This document shows positions 34,000 to 43,494 of a stretch of DNA of 64,000 nucleotides, in pieces. The notes under the pieces were generated by a model, which saw nothing but the letters and a program-made list of their open reading frames with translations, was not told where the DNA came from and ran no database searches. Position 1 is the first letter of the stretch. The number at the start of each line of letters is the position of its first letter. The position numbers and the translations under genes are program-made. This DNA comes from Pseudomonas proteolytica. GTDB taxonomy: Bacteria; Pseudomonadota; Gammaproteobacteria; Pseudomonadales; Pseudomonadaceae. Location of the stretch: the NCBI RefSeq assembly GCF_007858275.1, contig NZ_VFEV01000020.1:50396-114395 (forward strand). Direction: 5' to 3'.

Positions 34000-35353
34000 G
34001 CAGTACCTCCCCGGCTTCGATGTTGTGGGGCGTTTTCAGGCCGGGATTGAGGCGGATCAACTCGGAGGCACGGGTATGGTCGCCGTACCAGCGATGGGCC
34101 AGCAGGCGCAGGCTCGCTGGGGTTTCAACCACACGCTCGATCATGGGCGGGCTTTGCAGGATGACCTGGCGGGCGCGGGCTTGGATCAATGCGGCGACGT
34201 TACGCAACGCCTCAATGATCGGCCGGGCGGTCTCCACGTCGTATAGGTGACGTTGCAACAGTATGGATGACTGCACCAGGGAGCGCACCAGGTTAACCAA
34301 TCCCTCCAGTTCCAGTGGGCTCAAGGTCGGTGTGTCGGCTTCGTCCTCGATGACGGAGGCGACCGCCTGCGCGTGGGCCAATGCCAGTTCAGTGATGACC
34401 AGGACGACCAGGGCGAAACCGCTGGCGATCACCGGATCATCCGGCATGCCGATTGGCAGTAGTACCAAACCGGTGCCGGTGTTACCTGGCACGCCTTCGA
34501 CCAGCAGCTCGACGGTCGGCGCTACGCCTTGGCGGGCACCGATCAAAAAGCCGCTGCCTGCACGGGCGGCGTCGGCCGTCAGGCTGGCACTGCCAGGCAA
34601 TGCGGCGGGCACGCCAGATCTGGCAAGCAGTGCTGTCGACGAACTGGGGGTACTGCCCTGGATCGCTGCGCGGATCTCTGAGGGCGTGCGCATCAGGTCC
34701 ACCAGCGGATCAAAGGCCCCCGACGGCCGTTTAGCCATCGACCCAATGCCAGACACCACACCGAGGATCTGCGAGCGCAATTGTTGCAGACGCAGACCAA
34801 TGCCTGGCAGGCCCAGAGCCTTTTCGATCAGGCCAACCCAGCCGCCACCGATCCACGATTGAATCTCGCCGACCAGGGAGTCAATGCGCCCGAACAGATC
34901 AAAGATGCCATCCTGCCAGGTGTATTCGTCCTCAAGCCCCAGCACGCCGATATCGACGAACTCAAATTGCCGCTCAAAAAACGGTGCATCGGGCGTGTCC
35001 TCGACAAACAGGATGCTGATCTCAGCATAGTCGGGACGCTCGGCGTGGTGTTTAACCTCGCCGGTATTGCTTACGACATTTAGGCTGCCATAGATCGGGT
35101 GGATCAGTTCGCCCGTACCTGGAGTGTTTAGGGTACGGAGGATGTTCTGGAGTTCGATCTCGTAATTGACACCGAACACCACCACTTGCATGGGAAAGCG
35201 TCGGGCGCCACGGCCCAAGTCTTTGACCCGGTCGCCGTCCTTGAACGGCGTCCCATGCTCTGACAGCGCACGCTGCCATTGCATGCTTTCGCTTTCGATC
35301 TGGAGCGGAACGCCGCGAAAAGAGGCGTCCAGCAGGTTCTCTGCCCAGCTCAT
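33983..35353 (-). CDS. Mu N (gp43)-like tail/DNA circularisation protein
   Basis: A 456-residue tail protein. The N-terminal ~150 residues (LLDASFRGVPLQIESESMQWQRALSEHGTPFKDG...LGRGARRFPMQVVVFG) are the DNA_circ_N domain of Mu gpN. The C-terminal PASLRLLAHRWYGDHTRASELIRLNPGLKTPHNIEAGEVL looks like a LysM-like module. It sits between the tape measure and gp44, as in Mu. Confidence 0.9.
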   Translation of the reverse strand: MSWAENLLDASFRGVPLQIESESMQWQRALSEHGTPFKDGDRVKDLGRGARRFPMQVVVFGVNYEIELQNILRTLNTPGTGELIHPIYGSLNVVSNTGEVKHHAERPDYAEISILFVEDTPDAPFFERQFEFVDIGVLGLEDEYTWQDGIFDLFGRIDSLVGEIQSWIGGGWVGLIEKALGLPGIGLRLQQLRSQILGVVSGIGSMAKRPSGAFDPLVDLMRTPSEIRAAIQGSTPSSSTALLARSGVPAALPGSASLTADAARAGSGFLIGARQGVAPTVELLVEGVPGNTGTGLVLLPIGMPDDPVIASGFALVVLVITELALAHAQAVASVIEDEADTPTLSPLELEGLVNLVRSLVQSSILLQRHLYDVETARPIIEALRNVAALIQARARQVILQSPPMIERVVETPASLRLLAHRWYGDHTRASELIRLNPGLKTPHNIEAGEVLRAYAK

Positions 35354-37764
35354 CCGCCGCGCCTCATCTGAACACTGGTTCGGCGCTCGACCTCGGCCTG
35401 GAACATGTGCGAGTCAGTGCGAACTTCAATGACCAATGGTTGAGCGAGCAAGGCACGCAACCGCTCCTCGGCGGCTTGTGCGGCAGGATTGGCACCGGCT
35501 GCACCAGGTGCAGCGCCATTGGGACCAAAACCCGGCATACCAGGAGCATTACCGCCTGACAGTGGAGTAGCCAGGCGCTGGGCCTGGGCAGCCAACCAGT
35601 TGGACGGCTGGCTGGTGCCAGATTGCGACATCATGTCCCGCAGTTGTTGTTGGGCGGTGAAGGTTTCGGCGCCCGCTGCCAGGGCTCTATTGGCGATACC
35701 TTGCGCCCAGGTGTTGGCGCCGTTGACGGGCAAACCCGATGCTGTCAGGCCAGTTTCATGGTGCGCCAGGCGCTGGGCTTCCGTGGACAGCCAGCCTTGT
35801 GACTGGTCGGGATTCTGTTCCGCAAGGGCAATACGGTTGCGGTAAAAAGAAGTTTCATAGACGCGCTGGTCATCATTGATCAGCTTGTTACGGGGCACCA
35901 TGGCTAGCCGGTCTGCATCGGTGTTCTGGCCGGTTGAGCCTCCGAGTTGGGTCGCCGTAACCCCTAATGCAAGTGGTGCCAGCCATGGGGTGATAAAGCC
36001 ACCGGGCTTGCCCTTGGTTTTATCCGAGTTAGAACCGCTCGGCAGATCTGGCCCGCCAATGCCACCCAGAGAAGCAGCAGGCCAGTTGGTGACAAATACA
36101 GATGTAACGCCCGTGGCTTCTTCCAGCACCTTACCCACAGCAATACCTTTTAAGGTTTCGGGACCGCCCATGAACTTGTTGAGCAACGCACCTGCACCCG
36201 CTTTGGCACCGCGACCGGCGTAGTAGCCTCCAACACCAAGTGCAGCACCACCGGCAAGCATTTGCTCGCCAGAAAGGTTCAAATCATCGAGCAGATACGT
36301 ACCCATATCGGCAAACCCTTTATTCAAGGGTGTTGCCATCCGGTCGATAGCTTCGGCCAACGTTGCTTTCACTCGCGCCGCCGTACCGCTTGCGCTTTCG
36401 GTGTTCTCCTTCAAATCCTGATTGAATATCGGAGCAGACTTATCAATCGTTCTTGAACCGGATTTGAAGTCTTCAAGGCGCTCACCGGTCAACATACTGC
36501 GCCAACCGCGAACCGTGTCTTGATCCATACCTTTGAATACAATCCCCATGAACTTTGCGCGCTGCTCATCAGTTTTCATGGCTTCATACTTGCGCTTCAC
36601 GTCGCCGAAAACATCTTCGGGGTTACGGGTGCTTTGATCCTTATTAAAAAACTTTACGCCTGTTGACTTAGTAACTTGATCTCGATACTGCTTATTCCCG
36701 AAGACCCGCAAAGTAGACTCGGCCAAAGTGCCCAGGCGTTCGGGTTGTTTTTCAACCTTGGATAAACTCTCTGTAAATGCCAAGGCCTGAGATAGCGACA
36801 TACCTGCGGCATTGGCAGCACCACCGAGCTTTGGAAACAGGCTGGCAAGGTTCTCCAGTTCAGCGCTACCCAACCGACCAGCCACAGTCATCTTTTGCAG
36901 TAAGTCGAGCGCAGCATCTTTCTTGTTCAAGTCGATGTTGAATGCCGATGCCCCCGTCATAAGAGCATCCCCTAGCACAGCCGGGTCGGCATTAGTAACA
37001 GCAGTGGCTTTGCCAATGGCATCGGCGGCGTCTTTGGCAGCATCGTAATTAACTCCTGATGCAATCAACGTATTGAAACCGATGTCTACGCCAGTACGCT
37101 CTACTCCATAGTCCTTGGCAATCCTGAAGCCTTCGGTTTTCCATTCGTTTTTTTGTGAACCTGACATATCTGCAGTTTGCTTAGTTTGAATCAGCATACG
37201 TTCCAGCACAGCGTTAGCCTTGAGGCCGGAGACCACACCAATACCAACACCCAAGCCAGCCAGTTGCCCCTGCATACTGCCACCCAACCCCTTGATGCGG
37301 TCGAACTCTTGGCGCACACCCATCGCAATGGTTTTCAACGTGCGAAGGCTACGCCCGCTGTTCTGAGCCATGCGTCGGAAGGACGTTTCCGTCCGATCAA
37401 CACTCTGGCGCAGTGGCTGCACACCTTGACGATCAGCACCCATAAGTTCGGTTTTGGCATCACGCGCAGCCTTACGGGCGGCGGTGGCCATCTCCTTGAG
37501 TTCGGCGGATGTCTTGCTGACCTCGATGCGCGTGCCGGAACCTGCCTTCGCGGTTTCACGCATGGCACTACGGATGGTCTTATAACTGTTGGCCCCGACC
37601 TGACCCACTTTGGTGATGGCCGAGGATGCCTTCCAGCTTTCATCGGCCAGGGATTTCGCTCCCTCTTTACCGGCTTTGCGTAAGTCGCGGTTGATCTGCT
37701 CGATCTCACGCCGACTGTTGCCCGCATGGGCCTGGAAACGGAGCGCGACGCGCAGATCGGACAT
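35350..37764 (-). CDS. Tail tape measure protein
   Basis: An 804-residue protein that sets tail length. It has a charged coiled-coil N-terminus (REIEQINRDLRKAGKEGAKSL...) and a hydrophobic stretch (LAGLGVGIGVVSGL). The TMP core has SAFNIDLNKKDAALDLLQKMTVAG, LASLFPKLGGAANAAGMSLSQALAFTESLSK and KAKFMGIVFKG-like segments. It directly follows the frameshifted chaperone, as in almost all long-tailed phages. Confidence 0.92.
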   Translation of the reverse strand: MSDLRVALRFQAHAGNSRREIEQINRDLRKAGKEGAKSLADESWKASSAITKVGQVGANSYKTIRSAMRETAKAGSGTRIEVSKTSAELKEMATAARKAARDAKTELMGADRQGVQPLRQSVDRTETSFRRMAQNSGRSLRTLKTIAMGVRQEFDRIKGLGGSMQGQLAGLGVGIGVVSGLKANAVLERMLIQTKQTADMSGSQKNEWKTEGFRIAKDYGVERTGVDIGFNTLIASGVNYDAAKDAADAIGKATAVTNADPAVLGDALMTGASAFNIDLNKKDAALDLLQKMTVAGRLGSAELENLASLFPKLGGAANAAGMSLSQALAFTESLSKVEKQPERLGTLAESTLRVFGNKQYRDQVTKSTGVKFFNKDQSTRNPEDVFGDVKRKYEAMKTDEQRAKFMGIVFKGMDQDTVRGWRSMLTGERLEDFKSGSRTIDKSAPIFNQDLKENTESASGTAARVKATLAEAIDRMATPLNKGFADMGTYLLDDLNLSGEQMLAGGAALGVGGYYAGRGAKAGAGALLNKFMGGPETLKGIAVGKVLEEATGVTSVFVTNWPAASLGGIGGPDLPSGSNSDKTKGKPGGFITPWLAPLALGVTATQLGGSTGQNTDADRLAMVPRNKLINDDQRVYETSFYRNRIALAEQNPDQSQGWLSTEAQRLAHHETGLTASGLPVNGANTWAQGIANRALAAGAETFTAQQQLRDMMSQSGTSQPSNWLAAQAQRLATPLSGGNAPGMPGFGPNGAAPGAAGANPAAQAAEERLRALLAQPLVIEVRTDSHMFQAEVERRTSVQMRRGG

Positions 37765-37816
37765 GGGAAACTCCCGGAAAGGGTCTTACTAGAATAGGAA
37801 AGGCCCGGTATCGAGC

Positions 37817-38328
37817 CTATCTTTTGGGTTTTGGCAACGCCTTGCGCTGGCGCTGGCTGACGTAGCGGGTGCCTTTGACCTTGCCGATGATCAGATCAAT
37901 ACGTGCGTCGATCTCGGCCCTGGTCATCTGGCGCAGCTCTTCTAGTCGGTAGCCGTGCCGGACGAAGGCGTGTTCGATTCGTCGCCAGTCGGTGTTGCCG
38001 CGCTCGGCGGCGCGAGCTTTTTTTCCAACTCGGCATCGGCGTCGGCGATGATGGCCAAGTCGCTTTCGGTCAACTCGCCCAGGAGCAATTCAGTTGTCAG
38101 CGCCTCGACGGGGATTTCGCCCAGGGACAACAATTGACGGCGGTAGACCTCCAGGGTAATCAGTTGAAAAGGCGCGCCTGGATGCAGCTCCTGTGCCGCG
38201 ACTAGGTCGCCCGCAACAGGAACGCGCAAGGTAAAGGTCTTGTGGCGCAAACCAGCGTAATAAACGCCCATTCTCAACTCGCCGGTAATGCACAGGCCTT
38301 CCCAGCGCTTGCTCGGTTGCTCGGTCAT
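37817..38328 (-). CDS. Tail assembly chaperone, -1 frameshift product (gpG-T/gp41-42 type)
   Basis: The zero-frame ORF (37942-38328) contains A AAA AAG at 38018-38024, the canonical -1 slippery heptamer. After the slip the ribosome would read 66 more codons to a TAG at 37817-37819, giving a fusion of about 170 residues. The extension (beginning ARAAERGNTDWRRIEHAF, with YRLEELRQMTRAEIDARI further on) looks like the T half of a tail chaperone and has no start codon of its own. It lies just before the tape measure gene, the position conserved from lambda to Mu. Confidence 0.85.
37942..38328 (-). CDS. Tail assembly chaperone, zero-frame product (Mu gp41-like)
   Basis: A 128-residue protein with the family pattern RHKTFTLRVPVAGDLVAAQELHP and an acidic C-terminus. 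Most ribosomes would make this form; a minority would slip at 38018-38024 to make the extended form needed to load the tape measure. It starts 4 bp after the tube gene stop. Confidence 0.85.
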   Translation of the reverse strand: MTEQPSKRWEGLCITGELRMGVYYAGLRHKTFTLRVPVAGDLVAAQELHPGAPFQLITLEVYRRQLLSLGEIPVEALTTELLLGELTESDLAIIADADAELEKKLAPPSAATPTGDESNTPSSGTATD

Positions 38329-38332
38329 TGGG

Positions 38333-38704
38333 TTATTCCGTGTAGTAGTTGAGAGCCGCGATGGTCAGGTCGCGGGTGGCTTCACCCTCTACTTGGTACT
38401 TACTGCCAAGGTCGATCAATGAGCAACCAGTCCAGGTCTCACGCTTACCGCCGCCATCCTGGGGATAGATCGTCAGCTTGGCATCCAACAGGGCACGCCA
38501 GTCCGGCTCACCATTTTTAGGAATAGCCACCGAGACTTTCAGCTCGTGATCTTCAATGCCCTTTGCCGTGCCGGTTGGACGGCCGCTGCGATTCATTGTC
38601 TTGACGATCTTGCGCCCGGTCTTGAGGCTCGGCTCGACGCTCACCACCTCATAGTCGGTGCCGTTGATCTCCAGGACGATCTGCCCTACATAGTTATCAG
38701 CCAT
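38333..38704 (-). CDS. Tail tube protein (Mu M, gp40-like)
   Basis: A 123-residue tube subunit. The pattern GQIVLEINGTDYEVVSVEPSLKTGRKIVKTMNRSGRPTGTAKGI and DLTIAALNYYTE is that of Mu-like tail tubes. It follows the sheath gene by 13 bp. Confidence 0.92.
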   Translation of the reverse strand: MADNYVGQIVLEINGTDYEVVSVEPSLKTGRKIVKTMNRSGRPTGTAKGIEDHELKVSVAIPKNGEPDWRALLDAKLTIYPQDGGGKRETWTGCSLIDLGSKYQVEGEATRDLTIAALNYYTE

Positions 38705-38717
38705 CTAAAATCACCTC

Positions 38718-39818
38718 TTACAGGAGCAGGTCGATGCGACCGGCGAATACATGCAGGCCGTTGACGACGTCGACAGGAATGGTGCAGTTAAGGCGGTTTA
38801 CGTCCTGGGAAGATCGCTCGACCACCAGCCCGGCCGCATTGGCCTCGACTTCTTCGACGATCTCCAGCTCCTGCGCCTTTAGCAGCACGTCCAGCAGCTC
38901 GCCGCGCACTGCTGCCGGGGTCTTTTTCGACAACTTTGAGCGCGGGAAGCGCAAGCGGATGCGATCACGGCACGCCATACGGATGTAATACAGGGTACGG
39001 ATGGTTGTCAGATCCAACAGCGACACATCTGTGGCTCCCGCCGCAGACTTGGTGTAAGTGGTCACTGCACGGACGATCTGGATAATCTCACCAGGGCCAA
39101 CTTCAAGTGGAGTCACACCGTTAGCTAAGGCGGTTTCCTGCTCAGCGCGGCCAAGTCGTTTACCCATAGGCGGAACTTTAATTCCTGCAACCTCCAGGGT
39201 ATTTAGTGGCCGCGCAGGATCTTCCTCGGAGGCGATCACAGCAGCGTATGCTGCGGCGACCTGACGGGCAGTCGATTCCGTGCCAGGCAACGACGCCAGG
39301 CTGATAGCGCCAGAGTTCAAGGACGTAGCCAGCGTAGTGGCTGCGGACAAACTGACGGTATTGGCTGCCACACCAATGATGCCTTGCTGCTCCATCGAGC
39401 TGGTCCAGGTCTGAATATGCGTTCGCAATGCAGTGAGCGCAGTCTGGCTGTACCAAGCAGGAACCAGAATGGTAAAGCCCCCCATGGCCGTAGCGTCCAG
39501 CGCCGCCTTGATATCGGGCTCGGCGTCACCTTCAACTACCACACCCACGGCGGAGATAGAGGCGTAACGGTAGGCTCTGATAAAGGCTTCGGCCATTTCT
39601 TCGGCCACAGTTCCACCGAACAAGTCTTTGGCCTCTGGCGAGCTGTAGAACGGCCTCGGGACATTTGCCTCAACTGTCGCCCCCTCGCCAAGCGGCACGA
39701 TTAGGCACACGTTCTGTTTGTTAGTCGGCAGGTTGCGTACAGCCAGGCGGAGGTTGAACTCCATGTAAACGCCCGGCTTGCGAATCGACGCCGGGATTGT
39801 TTCGAATTCGATGCTCAT
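38718..39818 (-). CDS. Tail sheath protein (Mu L, gp39-like)
   Basis: A 366-residue contractile sheath subunit (IPASIRKPGVYMEFNLRLAVRNLP at the N-terminus; ASEEDPARPLNTLEVAGIKVPP in the middle; C-terminal VDVVNGLHVFAGRIDLLL). It is shorter than the 495-residue Mu L, so a surface domain is probably missing. Its presence shows a myovirus tail and separates this phage from the D3112/DMS3 group. Confidence 0.9.
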   Translation of the reverse strand: MSIEFETIPASIRKPGVYMEFNLRLAVRNLPTNKQNVCLIVPLGEGATVEANVPRPFYSSPEAKDLFGGTVAEEMAEAFIRAYRYASISAVGVVVEGDAEPDIKAALDATAMGGFTILVPAWYSQTALTALRTHIQTWTSSMEQQGIIGVAANTVSLSAATTLATSLNSGAISLASLPGTESTARQVAAAYAAVIASEEDPARPLNTLEVAGIKVPPMGKRLGRAEQETALANGVTPLEVGPGEIIQIVRAVTTYTKSAAGATDVSLLDLTTIRTLYYIRMACRDRIRLRFPRSKLSKKTPAAVRGELLDVLLKAQELEIVEEVEANAAGLVVERSSQDVNRLNCTIPVDVVNGLHVFAGRIDLLL

Positions 39819-40009
39819 TCAGCGGATTCCTTTGCAGGTTGTTTGGCACCAGCACCTAGTTTGTCGCCGGGCATCAATTCACCCGCCGCCATCCGGCGTC
39901 GGTAGTAGGAGGTATCCGGCACATCAACAGCCTTGGCTGTTTCGATGTACTTGTACGGATCGTCTTCCAGGGGCACCCGATGACCAGGTGCAGCTTTAAC
40001 TTGCATCAC
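39815..40009 (-). CDS. DUF2635 protein (Mu gp38-like)
   Basis: A 64-residue basic protein with the DUF2635 pattern VKAAPGHRVPLEDDPYKYI ... VDVPDTSYYRRRMAAGEL. It overlaps both neighbours by four bases. It sits immediately before the sheath gene as in Mu; its role is unknown. Confidence 0.88.
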   Translation of the reverse strand: MMQVKAAPGHRVPLEDDPYKYIETAKAVDVPDTSYYRRRMAAGELMPGDKLGAGAKQPAKESAE

Positions 40010-40575
40010 ACGTCCCTCAGTTCAATGTTGTCGGTAGCGACCGGGTTGGGGTTGTCCGATGGGGTGTGGTAGTTCAGATCAACGCCCAGTAAATCGGGCA
40101 AGGCCTCTTTCGGCTTTTCCCAGTCCAGTTCGATGTTGAATGACTGCCCCAGGACAGACAGGTGGTCGCTGGCAAACTTGCCGTTGACCAGGTTGGAAAG
40201 CTCCATCGGTTTGATGGCTGCGCGGCCCTCCCAAGGTTGCCAGTCAACCAGTTGGTGCATGCAGGCCTCCCATAGCGCATAGGTGCCAACATCCTTGTCA
40301 GTTGTGCCGCGCCGCGTTTCCTTCTCCCCGCGAGGGTGGCGAGCCGCAATCACCAGGCGGAAAGTGATACTTATGCTGTAGCGACCCTGGGCCTTGGGCC
40401 TGATCATGGCCTTGGGCACCATCAGCAAAATCGACGGGCAACGCTTGAGCAATTCCGGCAACAGATCAGGGTCGCCTAATTCGCCGCCGTAGCTCGCCAC
40501 GCGCAAGCGCGGCAGGCTTTTGCTCAACTCGTTGAGTCGGCCTTCGATCAAGTCTTCCAGGTCGCCCAGCATCAC
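40006..40575 (-). CDS. Mu gp37-like protein
   Basis: A 189-residue protein of the Gp37/DUF1834 family (DLEDLIEGRLNELSKSLPRLRVASYGGELGD; RYSISITFRLVIAARHPRGE). Members probably act in neck or tail completion. It overlaps gp36 and gp38 genes by four bases each. Confidence 0.85.
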   Translation of the reverse strand: MMLGDLEDLIEGRLNELSKSLPRLRVASYGGELGDPDLLPELLKRCPSILLMVPKAMIRPKAQGRYSISITFRLVIAARHPRGEKETRRGTTDKDVGTYALWEACMHQLVDWQPWEGRAAIKPMELSNLVNGKFASDHLSVLGQSFNIELDWEKPKEALPDLLGVDLNYHTPSDNPNPVATDNIELRDV

Positions 40576-41063
40576 AAGTCCCTCAAAGTCCTGCGAGTCA
40601 TCAGCCGAGGCTGGTGGCTGATCTGGAAACCAGACTGCCCACCATCCGAAGCCCCACGCTCCTTGTCTTCCCTGGCAAGGGTCTCCAGGCGCTTGATCAC
40701 GTCCTTGTAAAGCACCCGCACGGTCGACTCTTCCTTGCCTGCGTCGTCGTACAGGTGATAGCGGGCGATCTCGGCCAGGTCATCCGTGACCCATGCAGGA
40801 GCATCCTCGCCAGCCGCACGGAACCGCAGGTAAAACGACACTTCGCTACGCGCCCGTGTGACGGCGTCGGCGATCCTTGCCAACGTCGCAACAGCAGTAG
40901 CTACGTCCTCGGACGGCCATTCGTCCAGGGGCTGACCAGCCGCCGCCGCTACCAGCAACTCAGAGGCGATTACCCGATCTGTATCCGGGACGGCAACCTG
41001 TGCGATATCGCGGGCGCCAAATCGGACAATGAGCTGGCTGGCGGACGGTAGCGAGAGGTTCAT
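40572..41063 (-). CDS. Mu gp36-like protein (DUF1320)
   Basis: A 163-residue head-tail connector-type protein: ASQLIVRFGARDIAQVAVP at the N-terminus and AWVTDDLAEIARYHLYDD are the DUF1320 marks. It has the Mu position after the capsid block. The start overlaps the upstream stop. Confidence 0.87.
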   Translation of the reverse strand: MNLSLPSASQLIVRFGARDIAQVAVPDTDRVIASELLVAAAAGQPLDEWPSEDVATAVATLARIADAVTRARSEVSFYLRFRAAGEDAPAWVTDDLAEIARYHLYDDAGKEESTVRVLYKDVIKRLETLAREDKERGASDGGQSGFQISHQPRLMTRRTLRDL

Positions 41064-41596
41064 TTATCTTTGTTCTCGGCCTTGTTGCCATTGGGTTTCC
41101 GGGGTTTCGCTGGAGGTTTCGGGGCCTCTGCCTTGGCCGCTTCACGCGCCAGCTCTTCCAGGTTGGCCTCTTCCCAGAGAGCGTCGAGTTCGATGTCGGC
41201 CGCGTTCAGTGTCTCTATGTCGTGCTCGATCACAGGGGAAGTTGCCCCTGGTGCCGGACCGTTGAATACAAGCCGACCTCCGACAACGGGCGCGCTGCCG
41301 GATAGAACCACTGCATCACCCAGAGCTGTAGCGTTTGCTTCAGTCGCCTGCGACTGGGTGTTTTGTACGGCGTTGGACGTTTTCTGTAGGTCGGCTTCCT
41401 GGAGGTTTTCATCGCGGCGGTCCTGTACCTGGTCGAATTCGTCCTCCACATAAGCGAGGACCAATTGAGGCTCTTTGCTGAGAGCCTTTAACTGTTCTTC
41501 CGTGAAGAAGTCGTCCGGATATGGGGTTGGCTGGCTGGAGTGCGCGATACCGCAACGACGGAAGCCGTCGCGCTTTGAGGTGATAACGATCGTCAT
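41060..41596 (-). CDS. HI1506-related protein (Mu gp35 position)
   Basis: A 178-residue protein whose N-terminus (ITSKRDGFRRCGIAHSSQPTPYPDDFFTEEQLKALSKEPQLVL) matches FluMu HI1506-like proteins. The rest is acidic and Ala/Pro-rich, with a Lys/Asn tail (NGNKAENKDK). It follows the capsid gene by 9 bp. A capsid accessory or decoration function is possible. Confidence 0.8.
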   Translation of the reverse strand: MTIVITSKRDGFRRCGIAHSSQPTPYPDDFFTEEQLKALSKEPQLVLAYVEDEFDQVQDRRDENLQEADLQKTSNAVQNTQSQATEANATALGDAVVLSGSAPVVGGRLVFNGPAPGATSPVIEHDIETLNAADIELDALWEEANLEELAREAAKAEAPKPPAKPRKPNGNKAENKDK

Positions 41597-41605
41597 AACG
41601 CCCCC

Positions 41606-42499
41606 TTATCCCAGCCAGCTCGGCGCCAGGATTTCGGCGGTGCCTGCCCATTCGTTGCCGCTGTTGGCATCCTTCACCAGGAGCTTGCGCGCAGCGCCTT
41701 CCAGCGGGGACGGCACCACCAACAGGCCGGGGTTTACGCCGAGTGGGCGACCACCGTCAGCATGGAAACCCTTCATCGCTGCACGCGCTGCGGCGTAGTT
41801 CTCTGCGTTGAGGGGTGCCTTTGAGCAGAACGCGAACTGCCAGAAACCGAAACCGACGTTCGCACGAGCATCGACGCCATAGCGGTATTCATCGCGCATA
41901 AAGACATTTTCGTCGTCCATGCTGGTCATGGCTTTGAGGTCATACTTACGGCGCAGTTGGAAGATGATGGGCTTGATCGCCCGGCTGACATCGAGCAGAT
42001 ACCAGGCTGGGCCTTCACCGTCCTGGTAGTTGCTGACGGAGATTGCAGTGCCGGTGCCGTCAGTGTTCGGGTAGACCGGATGATCGGTGTCGAAGAAGTT
42101 CTGGCCGTCATAGCACAGGGTGGTCAAGCCAGCTTTCAACAGACTGAACACCAACTCGTCCGGGTGCGCAGTAGACGCCCGGCCCATCTCGGCAAACAAC
42201 GGCTTATAGACGCCGATCTGGTCATCTTCGATGGCGTCACGCGGCACGCCCACGGACGACTCATACTTCTTGTTGGTGATCGAATAGCTGTGCGCCGCCA
42301 TGTTTTTGAGAACACGGTCGCCGATCCACTCGCGAAAGTTCGGGAACTGCCCCAACCAACCATAGGTGTTGCTGGCCGACGTCGACGGCACGGTCGTGGC
42401 AATGCGCGCCCAATCGGTCGGCGTGGCTGCCTGGGCATTTTGGAACTCGGCCCGGTACGCGGTGAACAACGCGGCCAAGGTGCCAGAAGTAATGATCAT
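41606..42499 (-). CDS. Major capsid protein (Mu gpT-like)
   Basis: A 297-residue capsid subunit close to Mu gpT: TLAALFTAYRAEFQNA, GWLGQFPNFREWIGDRVLKNMAAHSYSITNKKYESSVGVPRDAIEDD, and GVDARANVGFGFWQFAFCSKAPLNAENYAAARAAM. It directly follows the protease gene. No truncation is seen. Confidence 0.95.
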   Translation of the reverse strand: MIITSGTLAALFTAYRAEFQNAQAATPTDWARIATTVPSTSASNTYGWLGQFPNFREWIGDRVLKNMAAHSYSITNKKYESSVGVPRDAIEDDQIGVYKPLFAEMGRASTAHPDELVFSLLKAGLTTLCYDGQNFFDTDHPVYPNTDGTGTAISVSNYQDGEGPAWYLLDVSRAIKPIIFQLRRKYDLKAMTSMDDENVFMRDEYRYGVDARANVGFGFWQFAFCSKAPLNAENYAAARAAMKGFHADGGRPLGVNPGLLVVPSPLEGAARKLLVKDANSGNEWAGTAEILAPSWLG

Positions 42500-42525
42500 G
42501 AATCGCTTCCTTTATATAGAGGGCG

Positions 42526-43494
42526 TTACGCCTTGCCCTTGATGAAGTCCGCTTCGCTCATGTCCAGCAGCTTGGCGACGTGTTGCTCTTCGGAGTTGAG
42601 CGCAGTGGTGGTTTTATCGTGCTTGCGCTCGTCCAGGTTGGAGGGGGCAGCAACGACTGGCGCCGCGTCCACGAATGCCTTAAAACGCGCCAAACCGGTT
42701 TCGTCCTGGCAAGCGGCGCGGTGATAGTCGGCCGTTGCCGGGGTTATTTTTCCGGCCTGGGTGGCCGAGGTGATCAGCGCATCAACTTGCTTGTTGTGTT
42801 CGGTTTTCTTCTGATCGGCCAAGGCTTGCTCGGCATTGGTGGCTCGTAGCAAAACGCTGTCGTAGTCCGCCCGTGGCATGAACTGCTCAAGGTTGGGTTT
42901 TTCGGTGTTCGTCGCTTGCGCGGTTGCTTTGAGTTGAGCCGTGGCCGCAAGGGCCTGTTCTTCGGTCGCCGTAGCAGGCAGGCCGAGTGCAGTCAGAAGC
43001 GCAGGTGAAAGCGTCACAGGCGTGACCTCCGTGTTTTCTTGATTGAGGGCGGTCAGCAGGAAGTTGGGTTTATTCGTCAGGCCCGCGCTGACCAGGCGAG
43101 CAATACGGGTGGTGTCGGGATCGAAGTCAAAGACGGGGGAAAGAAAGCGGTACTCGCGGTTGATGACTTGCTCGGAGGCACGAGGGGTCCAATCGACCAA
43201 GCCCCACAGGGCGCCGTTACGCAGCTCCAATTGCTTGATCCAGCCAGCCGCTGGTGCGGACTCGCCCTTGCTGGCGCGGTGCTGGGTGGCGTGTTCCCAG
43301 TCAATGGGCAGGTCAATAGCGCGACCGTGGAAACTGGACTGGACCAACGTCCCGGCTTGTTCGTCGAACAGCCATTGCCGACCATCGCGGCCGGTGACGT
43401 TGGGACCAGGGGGGATTAGTTCGACCCACTCCGGGGCCTTGCCGTCAGAGACGGTGGCGGAAAGGTCGGTGTTTAGTGCGAGTTGGGTTTTCAT
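42526..43494 (-). CDS. Head protease/scaffold (Mu gpI-like)
   Basis: A 322-residue protein. The N-terminal half is the Mu gpI protease (VELIPPGPNVTGRDGRQWLF; LPIDWEHATQHRASKGESAPAAGWI; FDFDPDTTRIARLVSAGLTNKPNF). The C-terminal half is coiled-coil, Ala/Gln-rich scaffold, the region that in Mu is also made separately as Z. The start codon lies at the edge of a perfect 11-bp hairpin, and no clear Shine-Dalgarno is visible. Confidence 0.9.
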   Translation of the reverse strand: MKTQLALNTDLSATVSDGKAPEWVELIPPGPNVTGRDGRQWLFDEQAGTLVQSSFHGRAIDLPIDWEHATQHRASKGESAPAAGWIKQLELRNGALWGLVDWTPRASEQVINREYRFLSPVFDFDPDTTRIARLVSAGLTNKPNFLLTALNQENTEVTPVTLSPALLTALGLPATATEEQALAATAQLKATAQATNTEKPNLEQFMPRADYDSVLLRATNAEQALADQKKTEHNKQVDALITSATQAGKITPATADYHRAACQDETGLARFKAFVDAAPVVAAPSNLDERKHDKTTTALNSEEQHVAKLLDMSEADFIKGKA

